DNA of 64,000 bases, taken from assembly GCF_002104995.1 (NCBI RefSeq), contig NW_024468261.1, positions 620,001 to 684,000 of the forward strand, given 5' to 3'. Shown here in pieces: positions 22,992-33,068 of this stretch (its first letter is position 1; each line of letters starts with the position of its first letter). Origin of the DNA: Linderina pennispora (Eukaryota; Kickxellomycota; Kickxellomycetes; Kickxellales; Kickxellaceae). The position numbers were made by a program, and so were the translations under genes. The notes beneath the pieces were generated by a model. It saw nothing but the letters and a program-made list of their open reading frames with translations, did not search any database and was not told the DNA's origin.

Positions 22992-25681
22992 TTAGAAAAC
23001 CAGGTGCTTCTGAGTGAGCGGCAGCTCAGTGGCAGGCTCGCACGAGCACGGCTCGCCATTCAGCTTGACTTCGTACGTCTCTGGGTCGACAGTGACGTTT
23101 GGCAATGCGCAGTTGAGCTTCAGGTCTTTCTTGCCAATGAAGCGGCACTTCTTGACTGGCATCAGGCGCTTGGTGATCTGGTACGTCTTTGCCATTGCGC
23201 CATAGTCATCATCAAGGCTAGCCTGCGATACAAACGCAATTGAGTTGGTCTTGACACTGCCCGGTAGAGCACCGAACATGGGACGGTTGTAGACTGGCTG
23301 AACTGTTGGGATCGAAGCGTTGGCGTCACCCATCTGGGCGTATACCGGCATTCCTCCCTTAATCACAACCGAGGGTCGGATGCCGAATTCCTGCGGTGTC
23401 CACATTACCAGATCTGCCATCTTACCCACCTCAATCGAGCCAACGACATGCGACAGTCCGTGAGCAATGGCTGGGTTGATCGTGTACTTTGCAATGTAGC
23501 GGCGAATGCGGAAGTTGTCGGCGCGGTCGTAGATTGAGGCACGCGGGATTCCGAGTTCATCGCTGTTTTCAGGGATAGGCAGGTGTCCGCGCTGGCGCTT
23601 CATCTTGTCAGCAGTACGCCAGGTGCGACCAACAACCTCGCCGATACGGCCCATGGCCTGCGAGTCGGACGACATAACCGAGATGGCGCCCAAGTCGTGC
23701 ATCACATCCTCAGCAGCAATAGTCTCGCCACGAATGCGGCTCTCGGCGAAGGCGACGTCCTCAGCAATACGCTTGTCCAGATGGTGGCAAACCATGAGCA
23801 TGTCAAGGTGCTCATCACAAGTGTTGGCAGTGTACGGTCTGGTTGGGTTGGTCGATGACGGGATGACTGACGGATGGCCGCACACGGCCAGAATGTCAGG
23901 TGCGTGTCCGCCCCCAGCACCCTCGGTGTGGTACGCGTGGATAGTGCGGTCGCCAATAGCAGCAATAGTGTGCTCGACAAATCCAGACTCATTCAGTGTG
24001 TCGGTATGGATAGTTGTCTGAACATCCATTTCGTCGCACACAGTGAGACACGAGTCGATAACAGCTGGCGTGGACCCCCAGTCCTCGTGGATCTTCAAAC
24101 CAACAGCGCCAGCACGGACCTGCTCGCGCAGTGGTTCCTTTTCCGAGCAGTTGCCCTTTCCAGTGAACCCAAGGTTCATTGGCATCGAGTCGGTGGCCTC
24201 AAGCATGGTGCGAATATGGAAGGCGCCTGGCGTGCATGTGGTCGCATTGGTGCCGGTGTTAGGGCCAGTGCCACCACCGATGAGCGTGCAGATGCCAGAA
24301 GCTAGGGCCTCGTCAATAAGTTGCGGGCAAATAAAGTGGACGTGGGTGTCGAGGGCCGCGGCGGTAACAATCTTGCCCTCGCCAGCCATGGCCTCAGTTG
24401 ACGCACCCACATACATCCCAGGTGTAACGCCGTCCATGACGTCTGGGTTTCCGGCCTTACCAATACCGACAATCATGCTATTCCTGACACCAATGTCAGC
24501 CTTGTAGACGCCAGTATAGTCGATAATGACAGCGTTGGTGATTACCAGGTCCAGGCACTGGCGGCGCAGCAAAGGGGTGGTCTGGCCCATTCCGTCGCGC
24601 AGCGTCTTGCCACCACCAAATTTGCACTCGTCGCCATAGACCTGTCGCATCCCACTCGATCTCGGCCCACAAGCAGGTGTCTCCAAGCCTCACGCGGTCT
24701 CCGATAGTCGGTCCGTAGGTCATCGCATACGTTGCACGATCCATGGTGCGCGGGCGCGGGATACGTTGAGGTGACCTCAAGCGCCTGCGGTATGTGCATG
24801 ACGCCTAGGCCCTTCATCTCTGCGAGGATAGCTGCTAATTTGTGCGCGGTCGACCTTACCCGAGGCAAAGCTGTTGCCGCCATGGACAACCTTGTTGCCA
24901 GCAATATCGACCAGGGTGACAATGCGTGAGTCTCCGGGCTCGAAGCGCACGGCAGGTTCCGGCAGGAATATCCAGGCGACGGCCATAGGCGATCTCGCGG
25001 TCCATCTCGAGCGTAGGGTTAGGCTTCAGCGAAGTGATAGTGAGAGCCGATTTGCACTGGGCGGTCGCCATGGTTTGTGACCTTAAGCGCGTAGCGCGGC
25101 CGTCCCTGGTTGATCTCGATCGTGCCGGGTGCTGCGATAACATGGCCAACCGATGCTAGCTCGCTGGTAGGCTCATAATCCTTGGCTATGCCTGTCGCTC
25201 CATGGGAACAGCTTTGTGTTGATTGCACTGAGCTTCTCCAGGCGGGTCCGCCTCAGATGCCTCGTTTGCCAGCTCATCGTCGCTCGGGTTCTTGATATCT
25301 GTAAAGCAGTCCGGGACCCTGGACCAATATCGATTCCAGGCTCCGTAGAGCGCCAGCTGCAGGTCGCCATCAACCGTGCACACGGGGGTGTGAACGGTTA
25401 CCAGGAACGTGCCATCGCGGAACGTTCCCTCGACCTGGACCTCATGCAGCATTTGGGGGACCGACGGCTGGACATGTCTGAAGCCAAGGATGTGTTGGCC
25501 AATCGTCTGCAAATCGCTAACTGAATGGGTACCGTCACGGATGAGCTCCAGCAGGACGGTTGCCAGCAGAGCTGTAGGACTCGGAGGCATTGAGCTTGAT
25601 GCCGCGCGCGAGGCGACGCTGGGCAAGGAGGCCAGTTTGGTTGAGAGTGAGCTTGTCGAGCTCGCGTGGCAAAAGTCTCAT
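22992..25681 (-). CDS. URE1: urease, single-chain fungal type
   Basis: Nickel enzyme that hydrolyses urea to ammonia and carbamate. Order from N-terminus: gamma-like domain ([50 protein letters not shown]), beta-like domain ([40 protein letters not shown]), alpha domain. Nickel and catalytic residues are all visible: HVHFICPQ, carbamylated Lys in [25 protein letters not shown], mobile-flap HH in VCHHLDKR, and SSDSQAMGR. Eight single extra bases interrupt the first third, at about 24651, 24742, 24848, 24954, 25029, 25192, 25246 and 25576. The last 560 codons are intact. Corrected length is 893 residues. A minus-strand TATAAAT lies at 25931-25937. Accessory genes (UreD/F/G) are not in the window. 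Confidence 0.95.
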
Positions 25682-26631
25682 AGTATGAGTAATGTAGAGG
25701 TTATTCGAGTATCCGGGGTGCAGAGGAGAAGGAGGGTATGGATAGTGCACGCCTGGGCTGAGTAATAAAAAGCTTCCCTGGGTAACGGGAGTGGTGTTTC
25801 AGGATTTTTGTAATAGTCGAAGACAGCCGCTGGTATATAGCTCCGAAATGTTGTGAGAAAAAATTCCAGGGGTCGAGTGCAATTGTCCTGTCAGGTGGCC
25901 ACCTTCTGGCACAGCCTCCCAGCGCCTCGTATTTATAGGAGCGGTATAACACGATAGCGCAAGGGGCAAACAGGGAGGGGCAGCCTGGTTAGCGGAAACC
26001 CGGTCGGAGGAATCAAGTGGCATGGCAGGTAAATCGCCTGGGATAAATCTCCGTCGGAAGTGCTATGGCAATAAGCGCGGCCTGGGATCTCTGAGTGGCC
26101 TCTACAACCGCTTCCTTGGAGGAAGCAGCCCAACCAATCTGCAAGGTCGAAATCACCTGGCGCGTGATTGCTGCTGCCTAAAAGAAGCAAAAAACACCAG
26201 CAGACGTGCATCAGCCTTGCACGTTATCTCTCCGATCACAGCCTCAGCCCCCTGGTGTTTGGGACGCATCCCACGCAGCATTGTCCACAGGGCAGGGATC
26301 GATAGCAGCGCTACTCAGTTCCGGAGCTCGCCACTAGTCCGATTCAACATTGCCAAGCGGAACACAATCGTGATCATGTCTGCCGACCATGCGTCCCACA
26401 CGCCCAGACATGTAGAGGGGACATGCATGCGTCATATCTGTAATCACCGCTACCATCATCACCACCAATGCCAAAAGCGATATGGTATATACTTTTGTAG
26501 ATTTGCCATTTATTTTTCACATCTGCAGACACAACACAATGATGGACCAGCAGATACAAACAGCGATCCAGACTGCTTCCCGTCCTGCGAACGAAAAAAC
26601 CGGAAAAGGAGCGTGAACATCAGCGATTGGA
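25682..26631. other. urease upstream region
   Basis: Holds a minus-strand TATA box (RC TATAAAT at 25931-25937), about 250 bp upstream of the urease ATG. A 251-codon plus-strand open frame (26022-26777) crosses the last intron of RPS18 and has no recognisable domain; I do not annotate it as a gene. Confidence 0.45.
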
Positions 26632-27508
26632 TTAGACTACAGAGTGCAGAACACAAATGTAGAGTTAGTATACAGGTTTACCAGTGCCATGGCACCATGA
26701 CCCAGAGGCCGCGGTATAGTAGTGTCAGGAACAGTAGAAAGTTTCCGCAGTACGTCGTCAAGCAACATATCGGATAATGTAGGTAAAATGTAAACATCAT
26801 GCAAATACACAGGCTGCATATGTGCCGCGCAATCGAATACTTACCACCCTTCTTCTTGGACACACCGACGGTGCGACCGCGGCGGCCAGTGGTCTTGGTA
26901 TGCTGACCACGGACGCGCAGACCCCACCAGTGGCGGATACCGCGGTGCGAGCGGATCTTCTTCAAGCGCTCGAGATCCTCACGGAGGGCGTTATCAACAC
27001 CGTTGGCGACCAGCTGCGAGTACTTGCCGGTGGTGTGGTCCTTCTGCCTGTTAAGGAACCACTGCGGGATCTTGTACTGCAGGGGGTTCTGGATGATGTC
27101 AACAATGCGCTCGAGCTCCTCGGTGGAGAGCTCACCGGCGCGCTTGGTGATATCGACATCGGCCTTCTTGCACACCATGTTGGAGTAGCGGCGACCCACA
27201 CCCTTGATGGCGGTAAGCGCGAACATAACGTTGACCTTACCGTCAACGTTAGTGTTGAGCAGACGCAGAATGTGTTGGAACTGGTTCGGCTGGCTAGCGA
27301 CGAGAGACTACAAAATGTGCGGAATTGGGGAAAGCGAATCTCGCCAGCTTTTAGCTCACATTTCCTGGCTGAGCAAATTTCCACAAATTGACCTTGCTGG
27401 CGCCAGTTCGCTCCAGCGCCCGCCGTCGTATCCACCGCCAGTTTTATTTTTCAGGCTCGTCGCATCCATCGTCAGCGCTGCGCCGTTTGCCTCCACGTGA
27501 CCTACCAT
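26632..27508 (-). CDS. RPS18: cytosolic ribosomal protein S18 (uS13)
   Basis: Small-subunit head protein. Three exons: the ATG alone (27508-27506), a main exon (27307-26845) and a final 5-nt exon TC-TAA (26636-26632). Intron 1 is 27505-27308 (GTAGGT...GTAG). Intron 2 is 26844-26637 (GTAAGT, perfect TACTAAC branch, GTAG). Product of 156 residues starts [20 protein letters not shown] and contains [51 protein letters not shown] and [15 protein letters not shown]. The usual family end is SKKK; two extra residues come from the last splice. The frame is intact. Confidence 0.93.
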
Positions 27509-27805
27509 TTTTTATATCAACGAAAAAAGCTCCAGCAGTTGAAAGGGTGTTTCGACAAGGTCCGCGGAACCGCCGGCTGTTTTGGCAAAGCGATTTTTGC
27601 CCTCTGCGAAATCGGCTGGATTTCAATGTGCGCCTGATTGTGTGATTGATCATATGGTCTGATCACCTATTGTCAGGCTGGGCCAGTTGTCGCCAGTTTT
27701 TTCTGGTACCGATAAGCCGCCTCGCAAATGAGGCTGGCGCTTTGCTTGTTAATTTCGCAAAGTGTTTCTTTTACTCTCTCATTACACAAAACACTCACAC
27801 CGAGA

Positions 27806-28084
27806 ATGCGTGGCTCACTAGTTGCTCTGTCGCGGTCTGTCTGGAAGGGCCCGTTCTATGTACATTTCCCGAACCTGCAGGAGTCAATTCGCAGCGGCAC
27901 GCCGATAAAGACGATGGCACGGGCAAGCACTATCATGCCCAGCATGATTGGCGCGAAATTCCTGGTGCACAACGGCAAGGAGTACACGCCGGTGACTGTG
28001 ACGGAGGAGATGGTCGGGCGCAAGCTGGGCGAGTTCTCGCATACACGGAAGCGCTTCACATACCGCCTCACCAAGAACAAATAA
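27806..28084 (+). CDS. RSM19: mitochondrial ribosomal protein S19 (uS19m)
   Basis: The 92-residue protein carries the uS19 signature: [38 protein letters not shown] and [17 protein letters not shown]. Basic ends fit rRNA binding in the mitochondrial small subunit. ATG 27806 gives [16 protein letters not shown], the normal length; the open frame extends upstream but has no family sequence. It is divergent from RPS18, with about 300 bp between starts. Confidence 0.92.
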   Translation: MRGSLVALSRSVWKGPFYVHFPNLQESIRSGTPIKTMARASTIMPSMIGAKFLVHNGKEYTPVTVTEEMVGRKLGEFSHTRKRFTYRLTKNK

Positions 28085-28625
28085 GCTGCTGCAGATCGGT
28101 CTGGCAAAAATACGCGATCTGTGCCTGCCTACTTTTGGCTGCTCAAAAATAAATCACGAACTGTATTTAATCCAGAATCCTTAATTTATCCTTGCCTTAG
28201 TGGTTGTACCTGGAGTCTGTTCGATCCTGGGCTCCAGGCACGGTGGCCTTAGACAGCACCCACATGTGTGGAATGGAATCTTCGGGCGATATATTTGCGA
28301 GAAAATGGCCCGCGCTCGTCGCTCAGAGCCCACTATGAAATAACCGTGTATAAAAATAGACCGCTGCTTCACACGCTTTCCTCGGAGGGCTTCTTTTGTC
28401 AGAAATCAAAGTGAGGAAAATAATACAGGAGATCGTCGGTGCAGACACCTGAATGATCCAGGACCCAAGCGACGCTAGGCTAGTCTGACGGCTTGCTGTC
28501 AGGAAGAGAACACAGGTGGACCGCCTGGCCGGCTATAAAACACAATGGCCAAAGGCGACAGACTGTCTGAACAAAGATCACCACCATCCACCTCTATCCC
28601 AAACTAACCAGCCGTATTGCCCGAG
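28085..28625. other. intergenic with plus-strand TATA box
   Basis: GGCTATAAAA at 28531-28540 lies about 90 bp before a signal-peptide-like ORF. No other gene is seen. Confidence 0.4.
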
Positions 28626-28730
28626 ATGCTCTTCAAGTCCATCATCCTCACCCTTGCCGCCACCTACAGCCATGCTGTCCTCGCCTGCCTTTGCACACTC
28701 GCACCCCGAGCACCACTTGGCCCTTGACAG
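28626..28730 (+). CDS. first exon of a possible small secreted protein
   Basis: ATG 28626 opens MLFKSIILTLAATYSHAVLA, a good signal peptide. A one-base correction would continue it as LSSPAFAHSHPEHHLALDR and end at a GTAAGC donor (28731). An acceptor (28861) could join it to NSTGYPCYRILINT, but the remaining frame runs on without family similarity towards the carbonic anhydrase promoter. Only the promoter, signal peptide and donor are reasonably supported. Product unknown. Confidence 0.35.
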
Positions 28731-29270
28731 GTAAGCGCACTAGTAGGCTGTGAGTCGACTGGTCTGGCTGGCTCACGAGCCGAGCCATCTCACGGTCCGT
28801 TATCTTGGTTCCCACGAGCTCTTGCATATAGATTGGTGACGACACCGCTCTTTACTGGCAGGAACTCAACGGGCTACCCGTGCTATCGCATCTTGATCAA
28901 CACTCTCCCCCATTATAAAGAGCGAGTAACGGTGGGGCGGCGACGGAGCATTTTAAGCAACCATTACTCTTCAGAATTCCGTCTTCCCCTCTTCACCGCT
29001 GCTTATTCGCCTCTGAGAAGTCAACGCCTTGAGTGTGCAATTGCTTTTGGCAGTAGACAAGCCAAATTATCCACCCGCTCTTTCCTCTTTTGGCCTTTTG
29101 GACAACAAAACCTGCTGGGTCCCACCGCCCCGCATATCATTGCTCATCGCCAGCTCGCTCGTTCAAAGGATCTCTTTGTTATTACTTTCTCTGTTGCAGT
29201 CACTGCATATCTCTGCAGGAACATCCATCCATTGCGACCCGTGGAGTCCCTGTCACTGGAGCCCGTGGCC

Positions 29271-29280
29271 ATATAAATAG
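29271..29280 (+). promoter_or_regulatory. TATA box of carbonic anhydrase gene
   Basis: ATATAAATAG sits about 50 bp before the start codon. Confidence 0.6.
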
Positions 29281-29328
29281 TCTAGCATTCGCTGCGCGCT
29301 ACGCCCTCTTCTTTTCTTCTCCAACTCT

Positions 29329-30057
29329 ATGTTTAAACCATCTCGCATCCTTGCTAACCGCGACCGCTTCGGCTCGATATTGACTAGACGACTAATGGCA
29401 AACGAAACCGAGAGCAAGTGCCAGGCTATCTGCTCTGTTCTGCACAACAACGCCAACTGGGCCAAGGATGTGCAGGAGAAGAACCCCGAATACTTTGAGA
29501 AGCTGGCAGCGGGCCAGTCGCCCAAGATCCTGTGGATTGGATGCTCTGACTCGCGCATGGCTGTCGACGTTCTGACCCAGACCAACCCGGGCGATATCTT
29601 CATCCACCGCAACATCGCCAACCGCATCCCGAACGAGGACCTGAACTCGCTGAGCGTCATCGAGTACGCCGTCAAGCACCTCAAGGTCAAGCACGTCATC
29701 ATTGCTGGCCACACCAACTGCGGTGGTATTGCTGCTGCCATGGGCACCGAGTCGGTCGGCATCCTCGACCACTGGCTGCGCCCCATCAAGGACCTCTATC
29801 TAGCCAACGAGGAGGAGATCAACGCTCTGCCCAAGAAGGATCGCGCCAACAGGCTCAGCGAGCTCAACATCGTCCAGGGCGTGCGCACCGTCTCCAAGCT
29901 GCCTGTTGTCCACGAGGCGTGGAAGAACGACCAGGAGCTGTACGTCCACGGCTGGATCCTCCAGCTCCACAACGGTCTGCTCAAGGACCTCAACGTCTCT
30001 GTTGCTGGCATCAAGGACGTCGACGAACTCTACCGCCTCCACCCCGCCAAGCACTAA
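29329..30057 (+). CDS. beta-carbonic anhydrase
   Basis: Zinc enzyme interconverting CO2 and bicarbonate. Motifs: zinc ligands in CSDSRMAVD and GHTNCGG, plus HRNIANRIPNEDLNSLSVIEYAV. The C-terminal part (VVHEAWKNDQELYVHGW) is typical of the fungal clade. The first 22 residues (MFKPSRILANRDRFGSILTRRL) are basic and lack acid residues except one Asp, so mitochondrial import is possible; an internal ATG at MANETESK (about 29395) could give a cytosolic form. 242 residues, frame intact. Urease, which releases carbamate/CO2, lies about 4 kb upstream, but a functional link is only a guess. Confidence 0.93.
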   Translation: MFKPSRILANRDRFGSILTRRLMANETESKCQAICSVLHNNANWAKDVQEKNPEYFEKLAAGQSPKILWIGCSDSRMAVDVLTQTNPGDIFIHRNIANRIPNEDLNSLSVIEYAVKHLKVKHVIIAGHTNCGGIAAAMGTESVGILDHWLRPIKDLYLANEEEINALPKKDRANRLSELNIVQGVRTVSKLPVVHEAWKNDQELYVHGWILQLHNGLLKDLNVSVAGIKDVDELYRLHPAKH

Positions 30058-30617
30058 GCAGCGGCCCCTGCCATTTCAACTTCATGTACCACTTGAATAT
30101 AATATACTCTGTACTCGGGAAGAACAGCAGGGATCTGTCCTTGCATCATTATGCGGTGTGACATATAGGTTGTCACTGTTAGTTAAAGCTGCATGTCCCC
30201 GCGCCGTGCGGGATGGATGCACTCCCCACAGTAAGCCACCGCAGTAAGCCATCACAGCAGCTCCTGCGATGCGGCTGGGCGGCTAGGCGGCTAGGCGGCT
30301 AGGCGGCTAGGCAAGAAAGGGCGCAACAAACCACGGCCAATGGCCACGCTTCACGTGATGCGCTGTAGGGTTGACCACCCCGGCGCACCCTGGCCAGACC
30401 CGGCTCGGGCTGATCCGCCAAATCACCGAGCGGACTCAGCCGGCTCGGCCCACTTCACATTTTTTTCAGCTTGCAGGGGGTGCGGCGAAGGCGAAAAAAT
30501 ATTGCTTGCGGGTGCTATATGCCTACAGGCGTCTGGGGAATTCAGCGAGGTACCTTCTCTTTTCCCACTTTAACAGAAAAACACGGGCTCGTAGTTCTCG
30601 GACACGAAAAAGTTAAA
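30058..30617. other. intergenic with tandem repeat
   Basis: Contains a tandem 8-mer array (listed separately) and no gene. The upstream region of RPL19 lies at its right end. Confidence 0.4.
30271..30310. repeat. tandem 8-mer repeat, five units
   Basis: The unit GCGGCTAG is repeated four times, preceded by one GCGGCTGG variant. It lies directly after two copies of gcagtaagcca-like sequence (30230-30250). Confidence 0.9.
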
Positions 30618-31840
30618 ATGTAAGATTGGAGATTTCAAATTTGGCCTGTGCTCGATTAGGAGCACTGTCCCGATTGTGCAATTAGGCAGGGGACAGTATG
30701 GTCTGGCAGCCGGAAGAGAGAGCGACCTTTTGCGGGCTCCCCTGTTTTTGTCGGCGGCAGCACTCGGAAAGCAGAGCAAACACCGCCAGCACAGTTCAGC
30801 GAGAGAAAGGCACATGGGGGATCGGGAAAGCGTCCAGACCGCAGCGGACGGGCGCTGAGTGGCGAAAAGAGAGATCCCCCGCTCTCAGTACCGCAGCAAC
30901 GCAGGCTTTCGTTCGCTTTTCCCTAGTGCCCCACCAGGCCCTTTGGCAGCGAGCACTGGTCGGACTGCATACTGGCTGCGTGTGCCTTGGTGCTCTGTTC
31001 ATGCCAAGGCTGATTTCGGTTGCCGATTGGCAAGCGAAAAGGCCAATTGACCGGTCCATATATGCCATGAAAAATTTTTCGCTCGGCGGCGATTTGATGT
31101 ACCTCCGCATACATCGAGCTCAAACAATATTGACACACTCTGTAGGGCTAACCTTACTACTCAGAAGCGTCTCGCGGCCTCCGTCCTCAAGTGCGGTAAG
31201 CGCAAGGTCTGGCTCGACCCGAACGAGGTGACCGATATCGCCACCGCCAACTCTCGTAAGTATCAAGTGGTATGTGGGTCTTGCGCCCCAGTCCTATTTT
31301 ATGTACAGATCGCACCGGCGCTGGCACTGAACTAACATGCCGTTATGACGCTCCCACCCGCTTTTAGGCCAGAACATCCGCAAGCTGGTGAAGAGCGGTC
31401 TGATCTTCAAGAAGCCCGAGGCCTCGCACTCGCGTTTCCGCGCCCGCCAGCACGCCGCTGCCAAGCGCCTCGGTCGCCACTCCGGCTACGGTAAGCGCAA
31501 GGGTACCGCCGAGGCCCGCATGCCCACCGCTGTTATGTGGATGCGCCGCATGCGCGTTCTTCGCAGCCTGCTCCGCAAGTACCGCGAGCAGGGCAAGATC
31601 GACCGCCACCTGTACCACGAGCTGTACCTCAAGTCGAAGGGTAACGTCTTCAAGAACAAGCGTGTCCTGATGGAGTACATCCACAAGGCCAAGGCCGAGA
31701 AGGCCCGCGCTAAGATCATTGCCGACCAGGCTGAGGCCCACCGTCTCCGCAACAAGGCTGCCCGCGAGCGCCGTGCCCAGCGCGTTGCCGCCAAGCGCGA
31801 GGCTCTCATCTCGGGTGAGGCCCCCGCTGACCAGGAGTAA
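30618..31840 (+). CDS. RPL19: cytosolic ribosomal protein L19 (eL19)
   Basis: Large-subunit protein with a long C-terminal helix. The start codon is split: exon 1 supplies AT (30618-30619), intron 1 runs 30620-31145 (GTAAGA...TGTAG, 526 bp), and exon 2 begins with G followed by GCT AAC CTT, giving [20 protein letters not shown]. Exon 2 ends at 31255; intron 2 is 31256-31367 (GTAAGT, ACTAAC branch, TTTTAG); exon 3 runs 31368-31840. Family motifs: [24 protein letters not shown]-equivalent [31 protein letters not shown] and a basic coiled helix to [10 protein letters not shown]. 194 residues, frame intact. Confidence 0.92.
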
Positions 31841-32039
31841 GATGTGCTCGCTACAGCTGCTGTGTCGTTTCTCTTTGCCAACAGTTGAAGATGACAAATA
31901 TATTTCGTCTCTGATCCACATTTCGACAGTTTTGCCCCACAAGCAGAGTGGAGGATGAGGAGAAGCGTGCCGACAAGTGCCTGTGAAAAATTTTGCAGGG
32001 ACGTGCAATATATTTCTACGTTACATTATCCATATAGCC

Positions 32040-33011
32040 ATGGTCCGTCACTCGAAAAACAACACGGCGTCGGGCGTGTTCACGTACGCCGAGCGGCAGA
32101 TGGTCGACTACGGCACAAAGACCAAGCGGCTGGGCAGCGACTCGAAGCGCAAGTTCGACGCCTGCTACCTCTGCCTCAGCACCGCGCGCACGCCGATGCT
32201 CTGCCCTCTTGGCCACATCTCGTGCAAAGAATGCGTGCTGGCCAGTATCCTTGAGCAGAAGCAGGCGATCAAGCGGGCGCAAAAGGAACACGATGAGCAC
32301 CAGTCCAAGGAGAAGGCAGCAGAAAAGGAGCGGGAACGGCGGCGCAACGAGCTCGAAGTCCAGCGGCACATTGAGGGCGAGGTCGGATTGAGCACGCGGG
32401 CCAAGCGGGCGCTGCCCGAAGCCGACGAGGAGACTGCAAAGCCGGCCGAGAAGAAGATCAAGATGCTCGAAGCTGGGCCATCAGATGCGGGATCGGCTAC
32501 AAAGGAGACACCTGGAGAAGGATCGGTGGCAAGGAGGCCGGTGTTTTCCTTGGCCAACAAGGACAAGAAGCCTGATCCAGCACTGGACGAGACAAGCACT
32601 AAGCCCAAGCTGGCCAGCTTCTGGATTCCAAGTCTGGCTCCCGAAGCCAAGCACACACCCACCGATCCCGCAACCCTGTCGGTGCAATGCCACGCATCAT
32701 CGCCTGCGCACCCCTTAAAGCTGAAGCACCTGGTTCCCGTCATTTTCCGCGAGTCCGGCGGCGAGAAGCTGTGCCCGTCATGCGACAAGTCGCTGAAGAA
32801 CAGCTCCAAGATCGATGTCCTGAAACCCTGTGGGCATGCGATCTGCCACCGCTGCGTCAGCAACTTTGTGCTCCCGGCTAGCAAGTGCTTTGTGTGCCAG
32901 ACAAAGGTCAAGCTGGCAGATGTCGTCCGCCTGGGCTCGGAGGGTACTGGATTCTCGGGCGGCGGCGGCCAGATGGTTGCCACCAGGTACGACAACGCAC
33001 TTCAGGCATAG
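32040..33011 (+). CDS. NOSIP-like RING/U-box ubiquitin ligase
   Basis: Homolog of nitric oxide synthase-interacting protein, a nuclear E3 ligase associated with spliceosomes in other eukaryotes. N-terminus MVRHSKNNTASGVFTYAER is diagnostic. A first zinc-finger half (CYLCLSTARTPMLCPLGHISCKECV) is followed by a charged coiled coil (KAAEKERERRRNELEVQRH), then a Lys/Pro-rich linker and a C-terminal RING/U-box (LCPSCDKSLKN, CGHAICHRCVSNFV, CFVCQTKV). 323 residues; start ATG 32040 follows a pyrimidine-rich leader. Frame intact. Confidence 0.92.
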   Translation: MVRHSKNNTASGVFTYAERQMVDYGTKTKRLGSDSKRKFDACYLCLSTARTPMLCPLGHISCKECVLASILEQKQAIKRAQKEHDEHQSKEKAAEKERERRRNELEVQRHIEGEVGLSTRAKRALPEADEETAKPAEKKIKMLEAGPSDAGSATKETPGEGSVARRPVFSLANKDKKPDPALDETSTKPKLASFWIPSLAPEAKHTPTDPATLSVQCHASSPAHPLKLKHLVPVIFRESGGEKLCPSCDKSLKNSSKIDVLKPCGHAICHRCVSNFVLPASKCFVCQTKVKLADVVRLGSEGTGFSGGGGQMVATRYDNALQA

Positions 33012-33068
33012 ATTTTGGTGTTCAGCTTTTTAAAAATAATTTGACATGTACGACAAAATCTCAGAACT

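Noticed and set aside
26022-26777. 251-codon plus-strand open frame
   Set aside because: It overlaps the spliced intron of RPS18, has mixed composition and no domain. Possibly chance; a transcript would change this.
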